A stretch of DNA of 64,000 nt from Tigriopus japonicus. Lineage: Eukaryota; Arthropoda; Copepoda; Harpacticoida; Harpacticidae. Positions 9,418 to 19,850 of this stretch are shown here, piece after piece. The stretch lies in assembly GCA_010645155.1 (NCBI GenBank), contig JAAGOF010000046.1, forward strand, positions 75,783-139,782, read 5' to 3'. The first letter of the stretch is position 1; each line of letters starts with the position of its first letter. A model generated the notes under the pieces. It was given only the letters and a program-made list of their open reading frames with translations, did no database searches and was not told the DNA's origin. A program made the position numbers and the translations under genes.

Positions 9418-10323
9418 CAGGGTGCGTCTGACGTTTTTGCCGCGTATTTGAAATGACATCACTCGTTAGCTTTGGAACTATTGTGCTGAAATTTGTAACG
9501 AGTCTTCCTCTATCATTGCTTAATCATTGCAAGAATAAATGAGTTCCAAAGATGCTGAGACGTTCCCGCAGGAATGGAAATTGCACACCACACCAGTGGC
9601 AATCCCCGCCCGAAGATCAAATTCTGAAAATGGCGAGTTTCTGGACTTGGCTAAAATAAGTGTAAAAATGTAAAAAGGGCCCTAGAGGCCAGTGGTTATG
9701 ACTACAAACCTGTGGGAAACAGGAAAGTCCAATCCAATCGGAATGACGCTTTTAAAAGCCAAGAATTCATTGAACAAGTTTAACAATTTGTCGAGAACCA
9801 TCCTGTCAAGCCCTTAGGGGTCATTAGCCAAGACTTGAGTGGGCCTGAGGCCGCAATTGTGTCCTCATGCAGACAACGCCGAAAAGTGGCCTCAGACACT
9901 CTCAAATCTTGGCTAATGGCCCTTAAGGACTTGTCAGGGTGATTCTCGACAAATTGTTCAACTTATTCAATAAGTTCTTGGCTTTTCCAGCGTCAATTCC
10001 GACGGGATTGGACTTTGACACTCCTACAGCTATGTAATCATAACCAAGGCCCTCTAGCGCCTTTTTCACATTTTTCACACTTCTTTCTGGCAAGTCCAGA
10101 AAATCGACAATTCATGATTTGATTTTCCGGCGTGATTTGCCACTGATTTGGCGTGCCTTTTCCATTCCTGCGAGAACGTCACGGCATCTTTGGAAACCAT
10201 TTTTTTGTAGCAATGATTAAACAATGTTTGAGGAAGACTCTCAACAAATTTCAGCACAATAGCTCCAACAGCTAACGAGTGATGTCATTTCAAATGCGCG
10301 GCAAAAACGTTAGACGAACCCTG
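9418..10323. mobile_element. Full-length hairpin (foldback) mariner-like element, 906 bp
   Basis: The left arm 9418-9852 (435 bp) and right arm 9888-10323 (436 bp) are inverted copies of one another around a 35-base loop. The outer ends are CAGGGTGCGTCTGACG and, reversed, CAGGGTTCGTCTAACG. TA dinucleotides flank both ends (9416-9417 and 10324-10325), fitting TA target duplication of the Tc1/mariner group. Similarity extends along essentially the entire arms, with scattered substitutions and small indels. There is no transposase. A read-through transcript would fold into a hairpin of over 400 bp. Confidence 0.9.
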
Positions 10324-10325
10324 TA

Positions 10326-11342
10326 TGGTGCAGTCTTTCTTTACAGTTTCCCTTAGTTCACACAATGGTGAACATTTTGGAGTTTTGGATTTGAAATGGA
10401 CGAGCCACGAGTTTTTTTTCTTTTTTTAATTTTTTAATTTTTCTAAATTAGATTCTTAAGAATGTAGGCGTGTTATGATTTTTTTCTATCTCATTATCAC
10501 TTCTCAACAAAACAAAAACTAGGAGTTTCTGTAAAACCATTGACAACTCTGCATTAAAGGATATGGCTTCATTGGTAAAACTTTCTCCAGATCTAACATA
10601 ATTCTTGAATGATTGTAAGATGATAGCTTTTGCATGCTCATATCAAAATCATGTCAAATTTAAATGGAAATTCCCAATTACTACGAGAAATGTTGCTGGC
10701 CCAGGGAAATAAAATGGAACAACTTTGATTTACTACCTTACTCTAATGGATTACTCAGGCCCAGGTTGTGACAACTTCTTTTTTCTTTCCGCTGGGGCCA
10801 ACTTCCTTGTCCCCAAAGTGATAAAATGAGCTTGTGATTTGTTTCAAATATGTCTTTAAAGGCTTGTAGATGGCCTATCACACAAATGAACACAAATTTT
10901 AACATCCAAGAGACAGATATATGCTGTGAAAGAAATATTTGCGTGTTGGGATTTGATTTTCTGTACATGTTTAGTTGCAATGAATCCGCATATTTTCAAT
11001 TACATCTTATTCTTTGGGGTGTTGTATATTTTTTATTTTGGGCAATTCTTCATCCATGGGATATTGTGATTGTCTAAATTAATACCATGTGGTGCAAATT
11101 GCTACCTGAATCAATTACATTGCTTCTTTCTTTGTAAAGCAACAAAATCATTGAAGTATTAATATTTAGGTAGGTTGTTGAAAAACATCAATGACGAGCA
11201 TTTTCAGTCTGAAACTTCATTGCAAGCTCTTGTTCTATTTCTGTAAACCATCTATCATTATCTTTATGAATTGTCCCTGTTCTTTATAATCTTATCATCC
11301 CATTGTCCCCTTTAATTGAATGTGAACCATTCTGCCACTTGT
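10326..11342. other. AT-rich spacer
   Basis: No gene, RNA or element boundary recognised. Short open frames around 10738-11077 on both strands are antisense to each other and look fortuitous. Confidence 0.5.
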
Positions 11343-11450
11343 TGGCAGAACATGGCAGAAAGTGGCAGAATGGCAGAAAATGGCAGAAAATGGCAGAAAG
11401 TGGCAGAAAGTGGCAGAAAATAGCAGAAAATGGCAGAAAGTGGCAGAAAA
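11343..11450 (+). repeat. 10-bp tandem repeat TGGCAGAAAR
   Basis: About eleven units of TGGCAGAAAA or TGGCAGAAAG, with two shortened or altered units near the left end, lie immediately upstream of the 5' end of LINE copy 2. The period is close to one helical turn. Copy 1 has a different sequence at this position, so the repeat is either target DNA or a replaceable 5' module. Confidence 0.85.
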
Positions 11451-11568
11451 TGTCAATTCAGTCTCTTCTCGTCTGTCGTGTGCACACGTCTTTTACGTTG
11501 CTCATGAATTACGGGCTGGTTTAGACCAAGTGCTGTGTTGTGTTGTGTCGTGGTCGTTTGGATCCAAG

Positions 11569-11717
11569 GTAAGCCATTTTTGTATATTTATTAGCCTTTC
11601 TCTTACTACTTTATTTCTATCTTTAACATTTTTTGTCGTACTCTTTTCGTTTCCTCCTCTATTTTCAGTTTATTTTTATTTTTCCTACTATCTTTTCGTT
11701 GTGTGTCTTTTTTTCAG
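11569..11717 (+). other. Intron-like segment in LINE copy 2 5'UTR
   Basis: The same donor (CCAAG|GTAAGC) and acceptor (TTTTTCAG) as in copy 1, separated by 149 bp. The two copies differ by small indels inside the segment but keep both splice motifs. Confidence 0.4.
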
Positions 11718-11955
11718 GTTTCCTTTAGTTTCTAAGTTCTAGTTTGTCGTTTTTAATGTCCTTTTCATACTTACATTTTTTGTTATCCTGGCAAATTAAT
11801 TTGTCTTGATTAGCGATCTTAATCATTCTTTTGTCGTTTTATCCATTATTTTTCTTTCATATTTGAGGATTTGTTTTTCATTGTATGTTGATCCTTTGTC
11901 TTATCTCTTATCAGTTAGGTGTGAGATTGGTTGTCTGATACTCTCTTGAGCTAGG

Positions 11956-14003
11956 CAGGGATAACCTATATAATAGTATAAATACTGGATACGAACTCGC
12001 GGAATTTCCTAGCTCGCAACCTCACACGGATGAGGCCGAGAGTTCGTAAGTAAACAAGAAGTACAAACCGCCATGTTGGGAGTGGAAAATCAAACGGAAA
12101 TCGACCAAGAGTCCAAAGATAGTGCGCCAATCGGGTTTTTCTGTGTTTCAAGCGGGTCCAGCCAAGTCCTAGCCTTGGTAAAGGTCAACCCCACGCCCCA
12201 AAATTAGTCTGATGTGGGTGTTTCGAAGACATTAAGTTCAGCCATGAACGAGTGAATGAAATAGTAAATGAATGAATGACCACATCATGGAGTGCGAATG
12301 AACCCCCCCACAAGGAAGGTGTCTTTTCTACAAGATGACGATCAAAGTGATCAAATGAAGTCTGATGATGACTAGGTTACCGGCTACAACCTTCGGAAGT
12401 GATAGACCTAACTACAGCAAAAAGAACGAATATGGACCAGAATCTGAGCCCAAATTCCTCTTTTGCGCAAAAGGATTAAGAAGAAACTTTCCCACGGACC
12501 AAAACGGGGAGTTTCTTTATGCTCATCCATTGAACAACTTAAGAATATCTTACCATTCCTTGAATTATCAACAACAAAATAGCGGGGTTTTCCGAGCTTA
12601 TCTATTATCCAATTTGAACGTCTTATTAATATCTTTGAACTTACAGTTGAACCCATCCATGTGTTATCCTGAACTTAACTAACACATGCCAAACTTTGTA
12701 TGAAATCAAGTTTGTTTTAGGTTGTGTCACCTTGGCATTGTTCTATAAATGATGGTCCATCCTCAAATTTCTTTTATTATATGGTTTTAGTTCAGGATAA
12801 TTCAAGGACAGGTAAGATATTCTTAGGTAGTTCAAGTTGTCTAATGGATGAGCGTGATAAAAATCCCCGTTTTGATCCGGAGGAGAGTTTGTGGGGTAAA
12901 TTTGGTTCCTGTCCAAGAGGAATCTGCGTTCGCATTAAGGTCCACATCGAACAAAGAAAGAAGAAGTCCTCAGTGTCAAGAATTCGATCAAATGAAGAAC
13001 AAATTAAGATGACTTCGAAACATATCAGGTGTGGCTACTAGCAATGGATGGGCTCAATATTTTGATTTGCCTTCTGACTCAGTCAGCCCAAATTGGTGAT
13101 CTGACAGTCTAACCCGGATTACATGGACCCTCTCAAAGTCTTGAGAATGAAATGCTCCCACCAAGATTGAATTGTGTGGATTTTTTGACTCAATTTGATT
13201 GGTTATTTTTGGACAAAGGGATCTAAGAACTAAGAAGATCAATGAAACCCTATCACGCACGTAGAGCCTATCCCTGCAATGAAAGGACATGATCCTCTGG
13301 TCCTGAAGGACCCTTAGCCCCAGTCCTGCGTGGTCCTGACCTTCTTGAGCCCCAAGACTTGAAACATTTTCAATCAAATCCACAATCCAGGATTTAATCC
13401 TCATGTTTTTCACTTATTTTGTCTCAAGGACGTCGTGATTGCCTTTGTTCCAATTCCAATCAGGATCAGATGGCTGATCTGATCCAGAACCGTCAAAAGT
13501 GCCATTCAATAGTTATAGCCAACAACATCTCCGATTTGGACTCCATCTTGTTTCAAAATGAGACTTTTCTCATTCCTTCATTTTCCTATAGAAATGGTTC
13601 CTGCGTCGTGGAGGTGCTGATGAGGATGGGAGAGGAGTAACCCTCCAGATATCACCACAGATACTTCTATTTAGCATTGTTTCACAAAAGTTGGACTATT
13701 GGGTGAAGCAAGATTCCATCTATGTATTTTCCTGATTGTTAAGAGGACTAAAATCCTTTGGAGAGCTGAATGTCAAAAGTTCATGAGACGAGTAAAAGGA
13801 GTGCTGGGACCTCTAAAATCAAGGTAAAGAACAATTAGTCAATAAATATTAACACAAAAAGTTAACCTGAATGCTTTCAAGATGCATGTTCAACAGTTTT
13901 ACTCGTTAATAAGGAATAAATGACATTGTGTCAAAATATGGCCTCGGCCTCATACCATTTTTTCAAAAATCGGAGTTCGTGTCCACCCCTTTCAGGGGTT
14001 CCT
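11956..14003. mobile_element. ~2 kb insertion in LINE copy 2 5'UTR with 8-bp duplication
   Basis: GAGCTAGG is duplicated at 11948-11955 and 14004-14011, and removal of the insert restores the LINE 5'UTR as in copy 1. The left end begins CAGGGATAACC. The right end does not mirror it well, but both subterminal regions share GGAYACGAACTC in inverted orientation. It is probably an old hAT-like element or a composite. The interior contains an inverted pair (about 12430-12600 and 12770-12930) coding for related peptides on opposite strands, with NSRTGKIFL, MDE and PRFDPEES in common. Confidence 0.65.
12430..12975. repeat. Inverted pair of coding-like sequences within the 2 kb insertion
   Basis: The minus strand of 12430-12600 and the plus strand of 12770-12930 both read ...NSRxGKIFL...MDE...PRF(D/G)P(E/W)ES.... 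The DNA is about 70-75% identical with indels. The plus arm ends in CPRGICVRIKVHI, which resembles LPRGKCVWINVH in the arms of the 24.2/25.0 kb inverted repeat. No known domain is recognised. Confidence 0.5.
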
Positions 14004-14318
14004 GAGCTAGGTTAGTCGAAACTCTTGTTTTTTCTTCTTTCCTGTTGGCCAGAAAGGGTACTATTCCATTAGGTGACGTTCTGTCTTATTACAGTTAGGT
14101 GAGAAATTGTTTGGTTGGCTCCCTCTCTTGGGCTAGGTCAGTCTGGTCAGCTTCTTCACCTAGTTGTTGTTTCCTGCTGCTCTTTCTTCACACCCCCTTC
14201 CCTTTTAGGAAATAACAAACATACACATAGTAAAGGAATCACCTCCTTTCTAATTTACTGCAGATCCCCCCCCCTCATTCTCTCATTACTTTTGTTTGAG
14301 TTGGCTGTTAGTTTTTCC

Positions 14319-14743
14319 GGTAATGGTGACGATGAGAGGTCCGGTCGAAAGGACGAACCAGTGAGACCAGAACTTTACGGACAAATAATGCCAAAAAATA
14401 TCGAAAAGAGGGTCAGATTCGGCTAGATGGAAGGATGTTACTATCATGCTTTGGCATTTCAGCAAACAATTTTGAAAACCTAAGTAGTTACTATTTAAAG
14501 CAATTCAGATGTTCTCTGAATTTTAGATCAAAACTGCTTTTTTGAACAATGAAAATTTTCCTTTGAGCAATATCTTAAGACGTTTTTCTTTCTGTTTTGA
14601 AAGTGGAGGATACTTAAAATGTCAGGTAAATATTTTCTGTTAATTGGCATTTGCCATTATTTAACTTAAACTACAGAGTTTGAAATGTCTGGCAACACTC
14701 CTTTGTTGTTCTTTCGTCCGGACCTCACATCGTCATCATTACC
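14319..14743. mobile_element. Merlin-like MITE (425 bp)
   Basis: The inverted termini begin GGTAATGGTGACGATGAGAG and, reversed, GGTAATGATGACGATGTGAG, with similarity over about 40 bp. The duplication GTTTTTCC lies at 14311-14318 and 14744-14751, and excision restores the sequence just before LINE ORF1. Termini starting with GG and an 8-bp duplication fit the Merlin superfamily; hAT is the alternative. No transposase present. Confidence 0.75.
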
Positions 14744-14763
14744 GTTTTTCCTTCCATTTAGAC

Positions 14764-15611
14764 ATGATGGAGGCTATCTTGAGTCAGGTTAGCTATGAGA
14801 CTAAGAAATGTCTGCATTTTGCCTTAGAAGGGAAGGACCCTTCTGTTGTGAAGAATTTTTCATACTTGAGGCTCTGGTAGCTTGTGTTAGTCAGACCAGA
14901 AAGCTCGTTGACTCAAAAGCGAGCCCAATTGTTGACAACTCCACTAATACGGAGGAGATTGAGGTTGGTTTGGATGAAGTAGCTCAACCAAGAATTGTCC
15001 AGGAACCTCTAGCTTGTAAGGAAGTCTGTCCTGACCACAAAAGGAAACCTTGTAGTCCTGATAGAAAAGGTTGTAGCTCTTTTGAACACCCACAGTGGTG
15101 TCAAAAATTGTTGAAGTTTGGGCTTCTGAAATACAACAAGAAAGGGTGCTCAAAGGTCGAGTGCCCCTTCTTCCACTCGTACATGTGTCGTAGATCAATG
15201 AGTAGTGGGACATGTTTCCATGTGGAGTGTAGACAGGTTCATGTACTCAGAGGAAACCAAGACCAGCAAAATCTGGGTCGCCTAGATATGGTTATAGGTT
15301 AGCATCCAATCCCCAACCAAGTCCCCGAACATTTCATCCTTTCAGCCTCCCCCTCCTCGTCCTTCTCCTCCTCCCAACTCCTTGTCCCATTTCCTTTCCC
15401 TCACCTCAAAACCTATTCCTATTTTCCCCAACATCCATAACACAGTTCCTCCTCCCACTTTTTCCTATGGGCAATCTAGGTCCTACTCCAATGTAGTCGC
15501 CCCTTCCCCTCCTCAACAATCCCTTCCTGTAGAGCAAAATTTTGTTAGTAAGCAGGATTTTATCATCAAGAACTTATAGACTTGGTTTATCAGAAGACTT
15601 TAAGCCCATAA
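14764..15611 (+). pseudogene. LINE copy 2 ORF1, frameshifted
   Basis: The start codon matches copy 1 (ATG ATG GAG). A one-base deletion near 14852 shifts the frame, and a second change near 15240 (loss of about 7 bases after the Cys/His region) breaks it again. The zinc-like motifs GCSKVECPFF and GTCFHVEC are kept. The Pro-rich tail is shorter than in copy 1. The stop TAA of the overlapping junction is retained at 15609-15611. Confidence 0.8.
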
Positions 15612-16412
15612 AAGGGCTCTATTTGAACGTGCATTGTCTTATTTCCAAAAAAGACTGCACAAAGGTCAGAGTACTGGAGGAGCTAGCCATTGATAGAGAG
15701 GTCTCCTTCATCTCCATTACAGAGACTTGGCTTCATCCAGGAGTTTTAGATGAAGTAGCAATAGCTGGTATTAGGTTAGTTCGATGTGATAGAGTACGCC
15801 CTGAGAATCCCATTTTCCCTCATAGGGGCGTATGTCTATATGTCAGGAAAGACTTACATTATAGTCATGTTCATAAGTCGAATGGAGAAGTAGAAGTTTT
15901 GATTTGCCACGTCAAGGCTCTTGATCTTACGGTTGTAACAATGTATCGGCCACCTTCTTGTTGTTCTTCATTTCTTTCGGCACTCGAATTTACACGAAAG
16001 GAGTTAGATCGAGAGGTTTGTTTTCGACTCTTTGTGTTGGCGACTTCAATTTTCCGGCTAGCATTGTTGAGTGGGAGGTTTGTCCGGATGGGTACATTTC
16101 CATTTCGAAAACAGCATCCCTGACTTACGAAAAATTGGAAGAGTTTGCGATCTTGCGTAATCTCTCTCAACACGTTGGTGTTGCAACCAGAGCAGAGAGT
16201 GTTTTAGACTTAGTTTTTTCCAACGACCCTGATCTGATCCAGTATGTCCATGTTGCCCCATGTAGCCTTTCAGATCATCATATTCTTGAGATAGGGTCGA
16301 CCATTACTCAAAAGCCGGCGAGCTCTAGAGTTAAACCTGCTCAAAAGGTGGGCATGGCCAAGATTAAGTTCAAAGATGAACACTGGCCCCTTATTGTTGA
16401 AAGATTAGGCGA
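15602..16412 (+). pseudogene. LINE copy 2 ORF2 endonuclease part, broken
   Basis: The start codon equivalent to copy 1 has mutated (AAGCCCATA). The endonuclease motifs are readable: ITETWL, GVCLYVRKDL, VVTMYRPP and SDHH. At 16030-16060 a frameshift breaks GDFNFP. Copy 2 has an extra stretch (ALEFTRKELDREVC) near 15980-16020 that copy 1 lacks, suggesting copy 1 has a small deletion there. The sequence is cut off by the assembly gap. Confidence 0.8.
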
Positions 16413-16833
16413 NNNNNNNNNNNNNNNNNNNNNNNNNNNNNNNNNNNNNNNNNNNNNNNNNNNNNNNNNNNNNNNNNNNNNNNNNNNNNNNNNNNNNNNN
16501 NNNNNNNNNNNNNNNNNNNNNNNNNNNNNNNNNNNNNNNNNNNNNNNNNNNNNNNNNNNNNNNNNNNNNNNNNNNNNNNNNNNNNNNNNNNNNNNNNNNN
16601 NNNNNNNNNNNNNNNNNNNNNNNNNNNNNNNNNNNNNNNNNNNNNNNNNNNNNNNNNNNNNNNNNNNNNNNNNNNNNNNNNNNNNNNNNNNNNNNNNNNN
16701 NNNNNNNNNNNNNNNNNNNNNNNNNNNNNNNNNNNNNNNNNNNNNNNNNNNNNNNNNNNNNNNNNNNNNNNNNNNNNNNNNNNNNNNNNNNNNNNNNNNN
16801 NNNNNNNNNNNNNNNNNNNNNNNNNNNNNNNNN
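16413..16833. other. Assembly gap (421 N)
   Basis: A run of N. LINE ORF2 lies on the left and unrelated DNA on the right, so the true length may differ a great deal: a full LINE 3' part would need about 3 kb. Confidence 1.
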
Positions 16834-16948
16834 CTTTGCTGATGCTAAAATAACTAAAAATACACATTGTATTTGAAAATACGTCTTTACATAAGATATT
16901 CCCTGGTTTAAAATCAGTCATTCTTTTCATGTGCCATTTAGTGATAAT

Positions 16949-17448
16949 TAGGGACGGGCAAAAAGTGTAAAAAGATTTTTGGTGACATAAGCACAGTTAT
17001 TTGCCTTTTTTGCACTTTTCGCCTTTATTTGCACAATTTTTTTTTTACGAATTCGGCCTAAAATGAACAAATTGTTGAGAGTTTGCTATTTCTCTTATGA
17101 AAATGTTTACTTTTGGAAGATTTTTTTCCAAATTTGAAAACTAAATCTGATTTTACCGCTCCCAGCGTAAATTCCAGGCTAGCATAGTATTGATTACTAC
17201 TACTTCAATATCTAAATTTTGCTCTTCAAGATTGAAAAATAACAAGGAGATGACAAGAAAGTATCTGAAGCTTTTTGTTTCAGAGATTTCAGTTTTTGGC
17301 GAATTTTTAAAATTTTATTTGCGCTTTTTTGGTTTTTATTTGCACTTTCGACCTTTTTCTGCATTTTATTTTACGATTTTGGGCTGATTTTTGGGCAACT
17401 TTTGGTAACTAAAAGCTTCTTTTGATTTGCACTTTTTGCCCGTCCCTA
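16949..17448. mobile_element. hAT MITE, exactly 500 bp
   Basis: Perfect 19-base inverted termini TAGGGACGGGCAAAAAGTG at both ends. The perfect duplication GTGATAAT lies at 16941-16948 and 17449-17456. The subterminal regions contain TTTTTGCACTTTTCGCC-like repeats, as in the 5592-6484 element, suggesting mobilisation by related transposases. There is no coding capacity. The intact ends suggest recent insertion. Confidence 0.92.
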
Positions 17449-17456
17449 GTGATAAT

Positions 17457-18589
17457 AGTTCAGGCTGAGATTTTTCAATTGAAAATATGACGGCAGTAAT
17501 AAGTAGGGGTACAATTTTCATGCAAACGCACTTTTTTACACGTTTGGCCGGTTTTTTGCTCTATTTGGACTTTTTGCCGTTTTCACACGTTTTTGCACTT
17601 TCCGTGATTTTTTGCTGATGTCTTGTTTTTGGGGCAGAAATTTCAAAAATATGAGCATTTTTTCCAAATTCCGTGTAAAAAAAATTTTCATAAAAAAACA
17701 GCATGGCTAAAAAAGTTAATAGTTGATTGTTCCAAACATTGAAATTGGCCTCACTTGTTGGGGTAAATAGTTTACCTTATGGGCTGGTAAATTAAATCAT
17801 GTTGGTGAACACTATTATTTTTTGCCAAAAATTCAATTTTTTGACATTAATAACAATTCTGCTCAACAAACCCAATCAATACATAGAAAGAAACGTTGAA
17901 TAAACATAGAAAATAATATTAATCAACTTACCCACTTAAATCAAAACTAAGAAAGACGAAAAGCACTTGAAAAGCTTAACCAAGTATGGTTCTGATAGAT
18001 CTTGTACTCCATGCGTTATCTATGACTCTGCCATCTATCCTATTCTCTCTCACTACTTCTCCCTAACCGGTTTTCCTTCTCCTACTTCCACATCATTCGA
18101 TTCCATTCCATTGACCAGTCTTGAAAAAATCTTTTTGCGAATCATACGGCTCCGCACATTATTACTTAACAGGTTTTTATGTTTAGTAAAAAACCTTTGG
18201 CTTGAATATTGAAATGAAGCCAAACGGTCAAAAGGTTTGATAGACATTGCATGTATCTGCATATTTATTTTCTACAATTAAACTAAGTAAAGCCACATTA
18301 ACAATCTTTGAGTGTACTCTCAGATGATCAGCTGCCTTTTAAAAAAAAGCACCAGCTCTGTTGAGAGTGTACTAAAAGACCATCAATTTGACCCAATTTT
18401 GGTATACTGTATAATCTGACTTATGTATGTTGACATGTGAACACATATCGGGAGAAATGCATTTCTGATCTTTTTTGACTTAAAAAGCGTTTTTGGAACA
18501 ACCAAGGGGCTTAGCAATTTTCGTGTTTTCCAAATGAAAAAGATCAATAAAAAAAATTCATTGTATTTCACAAAAAATGATTGCTCTTT
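17457..18589. other. Spacer with a possible hAT fragment at its left
   Basis: From 17505 (TAGGGGTACAATTTTCATGC) to about 17610 the sequence has the T-rich, GCACTTT-repeating character of the neighbouring hAT elements, but no matching right terminus was found. The rest shows nothing recognisable. Confidence 0.35.
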
Positions 18590-18715
18590 TTGTACAGATC
18601 TGCCAACAATAACTCGTTGGTAGACCAATTGTGGTAAAAATATTAATTATTCAAATTATTTTATTTGTGATATTTTTATAGGGAATCACATTCCTTGTAG
18701 CGGTGTCGAAAAACG
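18590..18715 (+). mobile_element. LINE 3'UTR fragment
   Basis: CAGATCTGCCAACAATAACT followed by CGTTGGTAGACC and, 60 bp later, GGGAATCACATTCCTTGTAG match the 3' ends at 6714 and 7649 of copy 1 and at 41550. It is severely 5'-truncated, as is common for LINE insertions. Confidence 0.7.
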
Positions 18716-19357
18716 GCGCAACCAACCAACTTAGCACATTTACTCAATTCATAGCGTGGGCGTTATCCCAAACTCTCAACTGGCCAAGATAGAAATGTTT
18801 CGGGTACTCTGATTCCCAAAATATTGTTAAACAAGCCGAAATATGGTTGAGCTTGAGTTTGCGACAACTGACTCTCAGCCAAGCCAAAAGAAACCTCTAG
18901 AACTCTTAGAAAAATAGATGGTGCAACAAATCAGGTACCTCAATTGGGTGTGGGGTTAATTAACCCTTCTTTTGAATGTGCGTTCATTCCATTATAAATT
19001 GTACACTCATTCAGCAAATAAATAAATCTACTACCATTTACCGACTCAACGACATGGGGACATTTTTGTCTCCATGTCATGGGTCAGTGAGTGATTGGAC
19101 TTGAGCCAAATCTTCACAATCCACCAGGACATCTTGGGCACTGATTTGGCTCTAATCACCCATCTTGCAGCACTGGTTCACCACAAATTCATTTCGTTCA
19201 TGGATTTCATTTAAATTCTCACCAGTTTGTTGTCTCCTTCCTTTTCTATTGTTTACTCTTATTGCTAGTGCGTGTAGTAGCTGTAGTGATGTTGTCGGCC
19301 TTCTTAGGAAGAGTTGAAAAAGAGTTTGAATTTAAGCGGGAGTCCAGATAAATTCAA

Positions 19358-19850
19358 TTGTTTTCAAAAGTAAGAAATTGACTGATGTTTGGTCATATTG
19401 TTTTCAATAGTAAGAAAGTGACTGCTGTTTGGTCATATTATTTTCAATAGTAAGAAATTGACTGATGTTTGGTCATATTGTTTTCAATAGTAAGAAATTG
19501 ACTGATGTTTGGTCATATTGTTTTCAATAGTAAGAAATTGACTGCTGTTTGGTCATATTGTTTTCAATAGTAAGAAATTGACTGATGTTTGGTCATATTG
19601 TTTTCAATAGTAAGAAATTGACTGATGTTTGGTCATATTGTTTTCAATAGTAAGAAATTGACTGATGTTTGGTCATATTGTTTTCAATAGTAAGAAAGTG
19701 ACTGATGTTTGGTCATATTGTTTTCAATAGTAAGAAATTGACTGATGTTTGGTCATACTGTTTTCAATAGTAAGAAATTGACTGATGTTTGGTCATATTG
19801 TTTTCAATAGTAAGAAATTGACTGATGTTTGGTCATATTGTTTTCAATAG
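19358..19850 (+). repeat. 40-bp minisatellite, about 12.3 units
   Basis: The unit is TTGTTTTCAATAGTAAGAAA followed by TTGACTGATGTTTGGTCATA. Units differ at only a few positions, such as GAT/GCT and TTG/GTG, which marks recent expansion or homogenisation. There are no spacers, so this is a tandem array and not a CRISPR. No reading frame is implied. Confidence 0.95.

Larger units (their letters stand above)
11458..16412 (+). mobile_element. LINE copy 2, interrupted and running into the assembly gap
   Basis: This copy is about 90% similar to copy 1 over the shared parts: 5'UTR 11458-11955, resumed at 14004-14318 and 14744 onward. ORF1 and ORF2 are frameshifted. Two insertions are precisely delimited by 8-bp duplications (11956-14003 and 14319-14743). 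About 70 extra bases near 14197-14275 are also absent from copy 1. The element ends at the gap at 16413, inside the endonuclease-RT linker, and the sequence after the gap (16834) is not LINE. Confidence 0.88.

Noticed and set aside
17505..17610. A complete hAT element starting TAGGGGTAC
   Set aside because: No matching right end or 8-bp duplication found; kept only as a possible fragment.
19358..19850. CRISPR-like array
   Set aside because: Units are contiguous 40-mers with no unique spacers, in a eukaryotic context.
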